Below the pieces are notes generated by a model. It ran no database searches, had not been told where the DNA came from, and worked only from the letters and a program-made list of their open reading frames with translations. The position numbers were made by a program, and so were the translations under genes. A stretch of DNA of 64,000 nucleotides, from NCBI GenBank assembly GCA_037962975.1, contig CM075676.1:27461001-27525000 (forward strand), read 5' to 3'. Below are positions 32,366 to 44,580 of this stretch, piece after piece. The stretch is from Clitoria ternatea (taxonomy: Eukaryota; Streptophyta; Magnoliopsida; Fabales; Fabaceae). Position 1 is the stretch's first letter. Each line of letters begins with the position of its first letter.

Positions 32366-35300
32366 TCTGATAAAACGTTAACGGTTGTAGGGAATTCCAT
32401 GACTTCCCAGTTGCTCAGTTCTCGATCCGGGTGGCAAGCATACACCAACTCCGCATTGCGGTTAGGCTCACTTTCAACCACGGTGATTCTTGTAGCCGTG
32501 AATTCTTGTCCAGTAAGGCGGGCCAACCTCCTTCCCCTTCTCTCTTCTTCGACCCTTCTTCTATCTGCCGAAGTGGGCTTGTACCCCAGGCCATATCCAT
32601 TCTTATTCTCTGGGAGATGCACTGGTTGGACTTTCCCTTCTAATTCACGCCCTAATCCCTTTCCAGGCTTGTACCCATCCCGCAACATGTTTCTTGCCAC
32701 CACTAGAGGTATATTAGGGAAGGATGTCTTCACAATGCTTATCGCATTGGCTATCTCTAAGGCCTAGAATGAAGTCTCGAGGGCTTCCTCGGCGGCTTCA
32801 ATGTATGGGGTAGAGATGAGTTTGCTAACCAGAAGGTCCTCCTCTCCGGAAACAATCACCAACTTGTCATCGATGATGGATTTTAACTTTTGATGCAGTG
32901 TGGAAGGGACCACCCCAGCTGAGTGGATCCATGGCCGTCCTAACAAACAACTGTAGGCTGGCGTGATATCCATAACCTGAAAGAGCACTTGGAAGGTACA
33001 GGGTCCAACCTGTATCGACAATTCAATTTCCCCCATGACCTCCCGGCGAGTTCCATCAAAAGCCTGCACGACCATGGAGCTAGGTCTCATGTATGTCCCG
33101 TCAAAGGGTAGTTTTGCCAATATGGATTTTGGCATCACATTCAGAGAAGATCCATTATCCACAAGTACTTTTGCCAAGATATAATCCCGACACTTCACAG
33201 AGATATGAAGGGCTTTGTTGTGCCCTCTTCCTTCAGTAGGTTCTTCATCATCTGTGAAGGTTAAGTAATTGTTGGCAACAATATGCCCCACTATGCCCCC
33301 GAACTGGTCAACGGGTAAGTCATGCTTAACATGGGCCTCGCTCAAAACTTTCATTAATACGTCCAGATGTGGTTCCGAACTCATCAACAGGGACAATAAG
33401 GATATCTTAGCTGGAGTATGATTCAACTGGTCTAGCACTTGGTACTCGCTGTGGCGGATAAACTTGAGAAATTCCTGGGCTTCTTCCTCAGTCACAGCCC
33501 TTTTTGTCTCGCCAGCGGTTACTTCCTTCCCGGTCTTTACCTCTCCGGTAGCTTTATCCTGTTTGGGCTCAGGCGGCGTATATATCCTCCCACTCCGAGT
33601 CATTCTTCCTACTCCGGCGATATTTGTAATAGAGGAGGATGGTGCGGGGTTGACTGCCCCCGGATTGGTGATGACCACATCTGTATCATACCTCAATGGC
33701 ATGGCATGAGAACTTTTGAAAGGGAACGGAGCGGGTGCTTGTACGGTGATGAGAGTCTTAGTAGGAGCTGGAGCTGCCGATGCACTCTTATTGTAGAATA
33801 TGACCAGGGGCTTCGGGGTCCGTACCCCAGTTTGCCCTTGTATCATATTTACCCCGTTCCCGTGACGTCTGTAGACCTCTACGGTATGATTGTCCATAAG
33901 CTCCTGAAGAGCTTTCTGAAAGCTTTGTCGTTTCACTGACTGGTCATCCTTATATTCTTCATCCCATGTGTCCTCTATCAACCCCATTTCAAACATATGG
34001 GAGTGTATTATCTTCAAAGGCATTCTAATATTGTCAACCCTGGGAATACATTCTTCATCCCTCCCTATAGCATTGACCCCTGGTCTCTTGTGGTTGGGCA
34101 GAGGGTTGGCTGTTATATTCGGGCTCCCTTCTCTGAAACTTATCTAATCGGCCTTGATTAGGTCTCGTACTTTGAACTTCAACGCCAAGCAATTCTCGGT
34201 GGAATGCCCCGGTGCATCGGCGTGGTAGTCACACCGTGCGTTCGGGTCATACCCCCGAGGGTAAGGTGGTTGAAGTGGTTTTAGAGGGCAAGGAACCACC
34301 AATGTGTTTTCAATGAGATAAGGGAGAAGCTCAGTGTAAGTCATAGGTATTGGATCAAACTGCGGTTGGGCGCGGTCATTATTTTGCCTTCTAAGGTTTG
34401 GATTAGGCGGGTTCATTTGTGGTGTCTGGTATGGTGTTGATGGTGGTGTAGGAGGTCGCATAATGGGTGGTCGGAAGTGTGGTGGGTTTGGATTTGGGAT
34501 TGCAGCCACATATGGTTGTGGTGCGTTATGGTATGCCGATGGAAAGGTGACAGGGGTAAATGGCCTGGGCTGGTTTCTTCCTTGGTTATGGGAGACCAAG
34601 TTGGTTTCCCCTTCTTTTCTCCTACCCTTTCCAGGCGTAGGTTTTCTTGCTACCCCGGCCCCAGATGGACCCCGAATGATCTTCCCAGTCCGTAGGCCAT
34701 TTTCTATCCTTTCTCTGATAGTGACAATATCGGAGAAATGTGCTAAAACACTCCCAATCATTCTATCATAGAAGGGTGATTGAAGCGTATCAATAAATGT
34801 GGAATTCACCTCTTTTTCGGATAGAGGCGGGTCAACCTATGCCGCTACTTCACGCCATCGTTGGGCGTACTCTTAGAACGTTTTATTTTCCTTCTTCACC
34901 ATGTTCTGCAGTTGTACCCTATCTGGTGCCATATCCAGATTGTACTTGTATTGTTGCATGAAAGCATCCGCTAGATTCTCCCAACATCAGATGCGAGAAC
35001 GTTCAAGGTGATTATACCATGTCAGGGTAGCTCCAAGAAGGCTGTCCTGGAAGTAATGAATTAGCAGCGGGTCATTTCAAGCATGTGAAGCCATCTTTCG
35101 ACAATACATGGTGAGATGGTTCTTGGGGCAAGTTAAGCCCCGGTATTTGTCAAATTCCGGCATCTTGAATTTAGGAGGGATAACAACATCTGGAATTAGG
35201 CATAGTTCTGTTGCGCTGCCCAACCCGAATCTGTTAACTTCTTCCATTTCTCTTAATCGTCTCTCCAGGAATTCCAACCTCTTTTCTTGGGTAACTGCAG

Positions 35301-35931
35301 TGGTACTTGGACCCGCTGTGGCGTATCGACTGGTATTTCCAAATGGCAGGTGGACATATACCGGGTTGGCATTCGGTATAGAAATGTATGGTCTGGCGGT
35401 TGCTTGGGTAGCTTATGGTTGCGGGGCTTGTGTATGAATGTCTTGTGTATGGATCGGAATTGCTTGAGGGTCCCGAACGGGTGGGACATTTGGCTGAGCC
35501 GTATGAAGGATTGCCTCTTGATAATCAGGCTCTTCTTGAAGCGGTGGGAAATAACCCTGTGGCAGTCCGTATTGCGAAAAAGGTATGACATTACCTTCCG
35601 TATCTATGAAGATAGGTTGCTGGGCGTCAGCAGGGTTTGGTTTCCTAACGTGAACTGTCAGGGGAGGCGCAGCAGGGTTCGCGCTTGGCCCTCCAGCAGG
35701 ACCTTGAGTGTGTCGAGGGGTGGGCGGCCGTTGCCTAGCGTCTTTAATTTCGGCCGAAGAATCCCCCTCTGTGACTCTCCTTTCGAGTAGCTTGGCCATC
35801 TTGGCCATCTGTTCTTTCAGCTGACTAATCTCGGCCCTGAGGCTCTCATTCTCTTGCTCTACTTTGGCCATGAGTTTTTTCCTTAGCCAAGTCGTGTAAG
35901 CATGCCTACCCGTTGTGTCTGGGAACCACAA
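32366..35931 (-). pseudogene. gag-protease-G-patch of element B
   Basis: One register of about 1,190 codons on the minus strand. The N-terminus has a coiled coil (KVEQENESLRAEISQLKEQM) and a Pro/Gln-rich region. The capsid core (ATLTWYNHLE, EYAQRWREVAA) and a degenerate zinc-knuckle-like motif (CDYHADAPGHSTENCLALK, about 34160-34240) follow. The protease is at 32830-33200 (VDNGSSLNVMP; LLGRPWIHSAG). A G-patch, an RNA-binding glycine motif (RDGYKPGKGLGRELEGK), is at about 32640-32690. Stops at about 35396, 35074, 34988, 34880, 34838, 34144 and 32764 interrupt it, but there is no frameshift. The protease active site reads D-N-G where D-T/S-G is usual in retroviruses, which is normal for this clade as I recall it. 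Confidence 0.9.
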
Positions 35932-36186
35932 TATTTCGTTAGGAAAGCAAAAGAAAACAGATAAAGACTATGGTAAAAGAAGAAAGGAAAAACAAATGAG
36001 GTATGTAGGATGCGATTCTGAATTTGGCATGTATTCTCCGACCGTTCCTCAGAACGTCGCGTTCAAAAGTACCAGGTAAAGCAGTAAGGCGGAAACTAAC
36101 ATGAAACAATTGTGAAGGCAAATTAATTCATCATTCCATTCTTCCGTAGATGTACAATGTTACTTGAAAGATATGATTACAACATT

Positions 36187-38127
36187 TTAGCCATTCCTGG
36201 CCTGGGCGATCATGGCTCTCATTTTACAAAGTCTTTCTTGGCAATAATTCAGAAATGATGATATCTCCTTTGGGGTGGATAAAGGATTGACCATGCCTTC
36301 AGCCTGCTTCAACATTGAGGGAAAATCTTCCAAGATTCCATTAGATAGATATGCCAACTTGGTGAAACGGTCCATCCATAAATGAACGACTACATCTCGT
36401 TGAGCTAACTCAGTCCCCAAAACTTGTGTGGCCTCTTGGCAGCGTCGCTCAGCATCAAGGGCTTTCTTCTATTCAGCGTGTATTTCTTGCTCATAGGCCC
36501 TCATTATTTCATCAAGTTGTTGCTCCAATTTGTGGACTTGGGTTTGCAGCATTTCTTTTTACACCAAGGTCTCCTTTTCTTTCTCTTTGGATTGTGCCAG
36601 CATGTTTTTCAGGACCTATTTTTCGGCCAATATGGCATCGCTCTGTTGGCCCTTCATTTTCAATTGTGAATTGGCTGCACGAAGGCATTGGTCTTGTTTC
36701 ATCCAGTAGTCTTCGTCAATCTTCCTTTTCTTTCGCATCTCATCCATAGCATGTCTCCCTTCGGAATTCTCCTTCCTCTGAAGGGCACACTCTCGTTGAC
36801 TTTTCAAAAGGTCTTCCTCTAGCTTTTGATTCTTTGCTGTCAACTCTTCTATTTGTACCTTCAGAGCCATGGTGGCTTTGTCCTCCATGATGAGTGGCGG
36901 AGGGAAATTATTCACAGATTGGTATGAAGGACTTCTGAAAGGCAGTTTTACAATGGAAACCCTGTTTAAGACCCATTCAAAGTATTCAGCCCCTACAGCA
37001 TGGCTTCGTGCTCCCAATTCTTTTCCCATTCTATGGACCTTCTTCCATGCATTGGCTATGTCCCGAACAACGGATGTGTAATTCCCTTTTGCATAGTACA
37101 AAACGAAGGGAGTGAGCAGTTCTTCGTTTGGTGGCCCAAGTAGAGGATAAGCCAACTGACGCTTTGCAATAACAGGGTTGTAATTGATACATCCCTGTGT
37201 GCCCATGAGAGGAACATTCGGGTAATCTCCACAGTTGTAAATGACCGAATCAACCACTAGCCATTGAGGGTACCACCTGACCTTTTCAGCTGTAAGGCTT
37301 ACTAGGTGATTAGCCCATTCACGTCCACTTTTCACGGTCAGCTGACACAATTTCAGATCGGAAACTGGACACTTAGCTTTATATATCTGATGGAAGATGT
37401 GAGATGTGAGCCATACGTACAAAGAAGATAAACAGCAAATGATCCTCTTCCCTCCTTGCGTGTGGCAGAAATCCATGGCGCAATACACATTAGCCAACAT
37501 GGCTGTAACAGGATTCTCGAGTCGATGCTTACGAGCTAGGAAGACAGCAACGACATCATAATCCACGTAATTGTCTAAATTAGGGAACAAGACAACCCCA
37601 TAAATAGTGAAGGCTAAAGTATCCATGAAAGCCTCCCATTCCTCCTTATCAGCCAAGATCTGCATGTGCTTCTCAAGAAATTCTCGAGTGTACCCGGGAA
37701 CTTGATTTTTATTCATTTGCACATTCCTCAATGCCTCGGGAGAGATTCTCAGAACACAGGCGATTGAAGCGGTTGTTGCGTGATGGTCAAGGTGGCGATA
37801 GGGAATTTGCCCTTCCACTTGTAACCCCAATATTTGCTCAAACTCTTCTATTGACAGAGCCAGCTGAAAATATCTAAACGTGAAACAGCAGAGGGGTGGG
37901 TCATAAATCTGTGCCAAAGCTGTAATTGCTTCGGTTTGGACTTCCACCTCCAGCAGTTTTAAGATTTTCCCATATCTTCTGGCAAAGGCCATCTTTTGTG
38001 TCAGACTCAATCTCTTCCCCAGTGCCTGCAGACTAACTGTATCAACCTTCTTGGCTTTAAGATGCAATATTTTCTTCAACTCTGTCACATCTGTACCATA
38101 ATTGTCATGTTTCATGTTAATTTCCAT
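36187..38127 (-). pseudogene. Ogre ORF1 (DUF7745-type protein of unknown function)
   Basis: About 646 codons upstream of gag in the same orientation, a feature that sets Ogre apart from other Gypsy elements. The N-terminal 350 residues are a globular region with blocks such as ARRYGKILKLLEVEV, YDPPLCCFTFRYFQLA and EEFEQILGLQVEG, which I recognise as DUF7745-like. The last 250 residues form a charged coiled coil (EELTAKNQKLEEDLLKSQRE onward). Three premature stops lie in the coiled-coil part between 36420 and 36620, all compatible with C-to-T or G-to-A change at Gln or Trp codons; the register is kept. The start at 38127 is the first ATG of the open frame. Function is not known; ORF1 may act as an accessory structural protein, but that is speculation. 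Confidence 0.82.
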
Positions 38128-39210
38128 ACTTGCTCAGAGATACTGCCAACTTCTGAATCACTTCCTACAAATCACCAAGATAAAGAAAAAAAGGAATTAG
38201 TTATTATTACATTTCGAAATCCATGTTTCCCCAAGGATCTGATGTAAAGTGAAATATTTTTTGGGAAACATCGATTTCCAAAACTCATGTAAGCCCAAGC
38301 TGTCAAAAATCATAGGTTTTCTTAATCGTCATTGATGCCCCGGTTGAAGGGACACAAAAAAAAAATCATTTTGGTTTTTTCGACGATTAGGAAAACTCAC
38401 GACTAGGGACTCAGAGGTACATGATCAAAAAGAGGATTATCTATTCACCCGAAGAATACTGTGTGTTCCAAAATGAGTCATTATTTTAAAAATTAAGCAA
38501 ACCTGCGGGTGGTAGATAATTCATTTTTTTTTTGGATAAAAGGGAAAGCGAAAATGACATAAGGTAAAGTAAAGTTTGCCCTTTTGTAGCCTAGGTTGGG
38601 TTTTGTTGAAAGTCTTTTCTAGGCCTTATGGCTTATCTACAAGTGACTTTCCACACCGGGTGGCTTATACTAGACATCTAGAAAGTCACCAGAGCCAAGA
38701 TCCTACCCATGACAGGGGCGCAAACAGTGGGGAATCCACTAGGTGCGTATATCATGAGAGGTCAAACTCTGGTTGAGGTTCTCACGAACACCGGATAGGA
38801 AGTACATCCCATACGTTTCCGTTACCAACCCCTCCTAACTTAAGCTTCAATTGGGGCCCGGGTATAGGGCGCCACTCATAGGTGTGTGCAAGTAATTGTG
38901 AGTGTAGTGTGTGGAAGGGCATTCAATACCTTTTAATTTACCCCATTCTGCACAAAGAACAAACACAGAACAAATATACAAAGTCGTCTACCCTAGGGTT
39001 CAATGATTGTGGAAAAGTAACATGGTCCTCTACCCTAGGGTTTAACAAACATGCAAAACATAGACAACAAAGCAAATAACAAGATACAATTAAAACAAAA
39101 ACAAACACAACAATCAATAGAAAATAAACAAGGGGAAGAAATTCAAGCTAACAAAGGCTATATAAAAAGGACATGCGCTTTCAATCAAACTGGCCTGACT
39201 CTCTTATGTG
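38128..39210 (-). other. Leader region of element B between PBS and ORF1
   Basis: 1.1 kb without a convincing gene. It holds short direct repeats (CCTAGGGTT with CTACCCTAGGG at about 38985 and 39030) and a GC-rich segment (GGGGCCCGGGTATAGGGCGCC at about 38852). Plausibly a packaging or leader sequence. Confidence 0.6.
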
Positions 39211-39228
39211 TCCCCAGTGGAGTCGCCA
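39211..39228 (-). other. Primer-binding site of element B
   Basis: Reverse strand TGGCGACTCCACTGGGGA, two bases from the LTR. The complement ends in CCA as a tRNA must. From memory, pea Ogre uses a tRNA-Arg primer; I could not check the match. Confidence 0.85.
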
Positions 39229-39583
39229 TCTGTCGCGAACTGGATCGCGACGGCGCGACCGACCCTCTCGAAATAAAACGAGTTTCAAAATCCTTTCAAA
39301 ACGAAAACAGGGAGTCGCCACCAACATTTTTATCCATAGGAAAAACATTGGGAAAAAACTAAGTTCAGTAAAGAACTGGTTTAAAAATGAGATTCAAGTT
39401 CGGGAGTCGGTTACGAGTAGGGAAGGTATTATCACCCTACATCGCCTGTCAGAAACAGTACCAAGATTGAAAATGCACAACATAAATAGCTTTACAAAAG
39501 ATGTTATATTTCTCCCCTTTTATTGTTGTACTTGTGTAAAAACAGAAGGAACAAACTAAACAGACATGGAGTGTAGGTCAACA

Positions 39584-39935
39584 GGACGTCGCGTCCAAAT
39601 TAACCTTGGCTTTGGTATAAAACAGGAAAAGGGAAGGATACTAACAAGACGTCGCGTCTAAATTAGTCATCCTTTAATCAAAATACGGGGTTAGAAACGG
39701 GAAGGGGATAAACGGGACGTCTCGTCCCAAGTATCCCGTTGCTTGTGGTGATGGCCTACCAAAAATAGGCAAAAATCAACAACACGTCACGTCTAAATTG
39801 ATTTTCACGGAATTTAATCAAGATACGGGGCCAGAAATGAGAAGGGGATAAACGGGACGTCTCGTCCCAAGTATCCCATTCCTTGTGGTGATGGCATACT
39901 GGAAATAAAGGAAAATCAACAAGACGTCACGTCTA
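39584..39935. repeat. GGACGTCGCGTCC-type palindromes in the right LTR
   Basis: Counterpart of 22180-22525 with the same order of variants and similar spacing. Confidence 0.88.
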
Positions 39936-41189
39936 AATTGATTTTTCATGGAAGTAGATAAAAATGAAGTTACAAAGGAAAAATAAAGAAAATAAAAATA
40001 GGAATAAAGATGGAAAGGTGGGCCCGACAGGATTTAAAGTCCTGCTCCTACATATTCTTGAGTTACCAAGAAATCAGGGTTACGTAGTTCTTTAGATGTT
40101 TTTTAGGAAATGGATGAACGAAATTTTCTTCTTTTTAAGTAAAACTTAAAAGTAAAGGACAAAAAAAAGAAGACAGAAAAGAGGGGGGTAGCAGAAGCTA
40201 CAAAAGAGAAACAGTGAGTTCGGGAAAGAGAGGGAAAAATGAGCGAAAACCGAGTGAGAGAAGAAAAAACCGAGTGGGAGAAGAAAGACCAAGTGGGAGA
40301 GGAAAAAACTGAGTGGGAGAAGAAAAACCAAGTCAAAGAAGAAAAATCGAGTGGGAGAAGGAAAACCGAGTAAGGACGAGAGATACCGAGTGATGGAAGG
40401 AAACGTACCAGAGTGTTCTCCTTTCTGAATTTCTAGTCTATGTTTCCTTATCCCCCTTTTTGGTTTTCTGAATTTATTTTGTTTTCCGAGAGGGAGAGTG
40501 TGGGTGAGAGTGCTGGGATGGTGTAAAGGGTTTAGGAGGAGTTTAGACGGTGTTGATTTAGGGGTTGGACGGTGTTGTGAGGATTTGAGAGGTTCTGCTC
40601 GGTGTTGTTTGAGAAGAGAGAGACTGTGAATTTGAGGAGAAGGACGGTATGGGTGAGCGAAGGAGGGACGATGTTGGTGAAGGGAGAGTGAGAAATGGTG
40701 TGGAGAGGGAAGGATGAGGACGGTGTGGAGGGGGAAGGACTGTGGGTGAGGAGAAAGTGAGACGCTGTACGGTGTGTTGAAGGGAGAGTGAGGACGGTGT
40801 GGAAACGGAAGGATGGTGTGGGTGAGGGAAGGAGGGACGGTGTTGGTGAAGGGAGAGTAAGGACGGTGTTGGTGAGTAGGGGCTGGTGTTTGAGAGGAGA
40901 GAGGACGGACAGTGTTAGGAAAAAGTGAGGGTGTTGGGTGGAGAAGGAGAGGGACGGTACTGTGAAGGGTAGAGGGCTGTATGGTTTTTGAGAGGAAAAG
41001 GACTGTGAATTAGAGGAGAAGGATGGACAGTGAAGAGAGAAGGACGGACAATGTGTTTTTAAAGCTGTGTTTCTTTTTTCTAAAGAAAAATACTTCAAAG
41101 TCTTCTCAAAATGAAGGTTTCCCCTCTTCAAAATCCAAACAAAGTGCCAACCCCGAGAATCCAACCCCTTGTGCATCTTCAGATGGGGT

Positions 41190-41197
41190 ACTTATAG
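41190..41197 (-). promoter_or_regulatory. Putative TATA box, 5' LTR of element B
   Basis: Reverse strand CTATAAGT in CCCCCTATAAGTACCCC, identical to the left LTR. U3 would be 41200-43090, and transcription would run left from about 41160. Confidence 0.5.
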
Positions 41198-41704
41198 GGG
41201 GTTGCCGAGTGCTTGGACAGCACAGGCTTCCACTTAGAGTGGAGGCAGCCTAGCCACTAACAGGTAGTGGGGGGACAGCGGCTGGTGGGGAATTTTTAAT
41301 TTCTCTACTTCCGTCCCCTGTCTGCCACCTCCAGGATTCATGGATCCACTTGGGTGGTGGAATCCAAGTCAACATGGGCGAACAGTGGAAATAGGGAGCC
41401 GATGTTCTCTTATGACTCGGATTAGTGCCTCAGTCGGTATACACCCATAGTGGGAAATAATCCGAGTGGAAAAGGTGTTGTTCATACACAAAAGACTGAG
41501 TGAAAGCTTTTCTCGGTGTTGCTTTGCCGGTCGGTGTTCGATTGCTGTGAGGAGCTGGATGAGCAAAGCAATTCTGATTCGAACACTCAATCGGAACCGA
41601 GTGAAAAGTGACTCGGAACTGACTGAAGGGTGACTCGGAACTGACTGAAGGGTGGCTCAAAACCGCCTGAAGGGTGGGTCGGAACTGGCTGAAGAGTGAC
41701 TCGG

Positions 41705-41935
41705 AACAAGTTCAAACGATTCAATCAGCACTGATTAAAGAATGACTCGGAACAAGTTCAAATGATCCAATCGGTACTGATTGAAGAATGACTCAGAACA
41801 AGTTCAAATGATCCAATCAACACTGATTGAAGAATGACTCGGAACAAGTTCAAATGATCCAATCGGCACTGATTGAAGAGTGACTCGGAACAAGTTCAAA
41901 TGATCCAATCAGCATTTCCTAAAATTTTCACTCGG
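41705..41935. repeat. 46-bp tandem repeat, five units, right LTR
   Basis: AACAAGTTCAAA starts at 41705, 41751, 41797, 41843 and 41889, every 46 bp, as in the left LTR. Confidence 0.92.
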
Positions 41936-43025
41936 CTATGTCTTTGGAATTGAATCACTCGGAGAAACTTGTTCGGATTTGCTTGGCAGTCATTCAGTCG
42001 AGAACGACCCTTCCTTCACTCCATTCGGACACATTCATTCAGAAATCCGACTGGCTTCTCACTTGGAATTGCCTTCAGTCGTCAATCATTCCATTCGGTT
42101 GTATAATCGGCAGTCGTCCTTGTTTCTTCAATCAGAATGGAACTTTGAGAAAATCCGACCATTCGGACGTATTTACTTACTTTTCAATCAGAAATGGTTT
42201 CACTTGGCAATCAACAGTTCAGATGCACTCACTTCGTCCTTACTTTCCAATCAGGATGATTTCACTCGTCATCCATCCTTTGGATGCATTCACTCAGAAA
42301 TCGGCCTTATTCCCCACTCAGAATTCGGAACTCAGCTTCAACAATGCTTCCCACTCGGATGTGTTCATTCAGGAGTAATTTAATAGGAATCCGGCTTTCT
42401 TTTCAATCAGAATTTGGATTGACAATCAACCCTTCGGATTCATTCGGAGTCGGCCTTGTTTTCACTCGAAACAGCTTCAATCATCAATCAACTCTTCGGA
42501 TTTATTCACTCGGAGTCGGTCTTTTTGTAATCAGAATTTGGAACTCTGCTTTAATCCTTCGGGTGCAATCACTCGGAAACCGACTCTCTTCTTACTCAGG
42601 ACTTGGAACTTGAGAATCTGGCCACCCGGATATATTTACTCGGAGCTGACCTTCTTTTCAATCAGAATTTGGGTTTTGAGAATCTGACCGATAGAAATTC
42701 TTCCCAGGTCTAAGCCTTGCTTTGTTCGAAAATACAGCTCTCTGACTCAACTCACTCGGATGTGCTTTCCTTGGAATCTTCACTCGGGCTTAGTGTGAAA
42801 CTTGAGAATCTGGCCGAAAGTGATTCATTCCTGGTTGGATCTTTCTTTGTTTGAAGAGGCACACTACTCGGAAATGCCTTGCCTTCATTTTTTTTTGGAA
42901 ATTTCTTGAAGTCCACTTGGAATAACACCCGACTACGTCTCACTCGGGGACTCTTTACTCGGAAATGATCATTCCGAGTCATCTTACTCGGAAATGATCA
43001 TTCCGAGTCATCTTACTCGGAAATG
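41930..43025. repeat. CACTCGG/ATTCGG-rich field, right LTR of element B
   Basis: Counterpart of 24560-25650. It ends with three tandem copies of TTACTCGGAAATGATCATT (about 42956, 42983 and 43014); the left LTR has two. Confidence 0.85.
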
Positions 43026-43090
43026 ATCATTTCTGACTCTTTTTTTTTAGAATCCTTTTCACTTGGGCCGGACCAAAAGAGGTGTTCACA

Positions 43091-43095
43091 ATTAG
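43091..43095. repeat. Target-site duplication ATTAG of element B, right copy
   Basis: Exact match to 21821-21825. Confidence 0.93.
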
Positions 43096-43506
43096 GTTAG
43101 TAAATTCAAACCTGAGGCATTCATTATGATTTCTCTCTAATGAACACCTCTGAATTAGGTCTTGGATTTCCCAATCCAAGAAGTTGAAACTCAGAATTTG
43201 CCATGTTCAGAACTTGCCTTAACAAATTCCAATGCTCCAATTAATTGAGAGAAAGTTCCATTGCGGAGTTCATTAATCCCAATACTAGGGATTTAGACAT
43301 TCATGGATGAACATAGATGAATCATAATAGTTTGTACTTTTTAGAGAATGGGGGAATTTAGAGAGAGAAAAATATTAGAGAATCAAATCTAAAAAATAAA
43401 ATCTGAAGTAAAACTTATGTATGTGGTAAAGTTATCTTACAAATATATACTAAGTGAACTAACTAACTGACCTAAGCTAATATTACATAAATACCCTTAA
43501 TGAAGT
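43096..43506 (-). mobile_element. Continuation of the element F LTR (third visible part)
   Basis: The sequence resumes after the second ATTAG copy and runs to the start of element C. It is AT-rich with no gene. Assignment to F rests on continuity across the B insertion rather than on recognisable sequence. Confidence 0.5.
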
Positions 43507-43896
43507 TGTAACATCCTAGGTTGATTTACCTTTTTCTTTTCATACGGCAGATTATTTCCACAATAAATTTTTCAGGTTTAAATAAAAATTTAGGTCTTAA
43601 TATAAAATAATATTTACTTTCTTAATAAACAGCCCACTCGGTCACGATGTAAAAATGATATTCACTTCTTTTAGTTACCTTCTAAATAATAGTCATACTC
43701 ATTGTAAGCAAAACCGATCAAAAATAAATCTTTTGGTAAAAGTATGTTAAAAGTAATACCCGATCGGAATTGATTCAGCTCGGTCTTGATATAAAATCGT
43801 GTTTCTTAAATATATTCAAATAATGATAAGAACATACACAAAATAATGTTCGATCGGGAACACCTGTCTAAATAAAGTGGTGTTAAAATAGCAGGG

Positions 43897-43937
43897 GAAG
43901 AAGAAGAAGAAGAAGAAGAAGAAGAAGAAGAAGAAGA
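43897..43937. repeat. (GAA)n microsatellite, left LTR of element C
   Basis: 41 bp of GAA. The same site in the right LTR (51281-51304) is only 24 bp. Confidence 0.95.
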
Positions 43938-43944
43938 CAGGGGG

Positions 43945-44580
43945 TCACTCGCCTGAGCGGGACCCAAGGTGTTGAGGCGAAGTTCGAGGGTCGCTTAAGT
44001 GAGTGTCGACTCGCTTGAGCAAATGCCATACATTGATCTGAAACAAAACGTAAAAAGGAATTCACATCGAGGTTTCACTCGGAAAACACTCAACTCCCAT
44101 TCACTCGGACATTCCACACTTGACTCATTACTACCCTTCACTCAAAAAGCTTCGCTTGGTCACAACTCCCTCGGAAATAATTCAACCTCCTTCACTCGGT
44201 TATAGCTTCTTCGGGTATTCTCACTCGATGAATACCCTATCCTTACCTCCCTCGGAAGAAACTCAGATTTCCACTCGGACACATCCAACTTCTCTTCACT
44301 CAGAATCTCTCTCCCAACCAATCCTACTCGGGACATTCTAACCTTCCACCCGGAAGGGGATCTCTCGGTTATCCCTCACTCGGGAATGAATCCGTTAGTT
44401 AAAGAGCTGTCACAGCAAACATGAGAACATATGTATATATCAATGTATTTTGAAATATAAATTTGCATCCGATTCAATTTAAGTTGGCACACAGATAATA
44501 TTAAACACTCAGAAACTCCTTATACACACATATACTCTACACAATCACTCAAAGTCACTCGGGTCTTGGCATTCATCCGG
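43945..44580. repeat. CGCCTGAGCG and CACTCGG motifs, left LTR of element C
   Basis: CTCGCCTGAGCGGG, GTCGCTTAAGTGAGTG and CTCGCTTGAGC come first, then CACTCGG and CTCGG copies about every 20-40 bp to 44580. Confidence 0.85.

Larger units (their letters stand above)
21826..43090 (-). mobile_element. Element B: complete Ogre (Tat) Ty3/Gypsy retrotransposon, 21,265 bp
   Basis: Two long LTRs (21826-25718 and 39231-43090) are flanked by the duplication ATTAG. On the minus strand, from the right, come: 5' LTR, PBS, leader, an extra ORF1 upstream of gag, gag-protease-G-patch in one frame, a predicted 206-bp intron, RT with two RNase H domains, integrase, a 3-kb 3' UTR with tandem repeats, PPT and 3' LTR. 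Size, ORF1, intron and repeat-bearing 3' UTR are the hallmarks of Ogre. The copy is disabled by premature stops and one frameshift near the RT/integrase border. About a dozen differences in the first 265 bp of the LTRs suggest an older insertion than element A. Confidence 0.95.
39231..43090 (-). repeat. 5' LTR of element B (right, 3,860 bp)
   Basis: Pairs with 21826-25718 over its whole length with scattered differences and small indels. It holds the same palindromes, GA-rich part, 46-bp repeats and CACTCGG field. Confidence 0.94.

Noticed and set aside
32399..36749. Plus-strand ORFs of 60-167 residues opposite Ogre gag-pro and ORF1
   Set aside because: Antisense shadows of the minus-strand coding regions, which carry clear protein motifs.
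40532..41176. 214-residue Ser/Pro/His-rich ORF, minus strand
   Set aside because: Lies in the GA-rich minisatellite of the element B LTR. The homologous stretch in the left LTR does not keep the same ORF.
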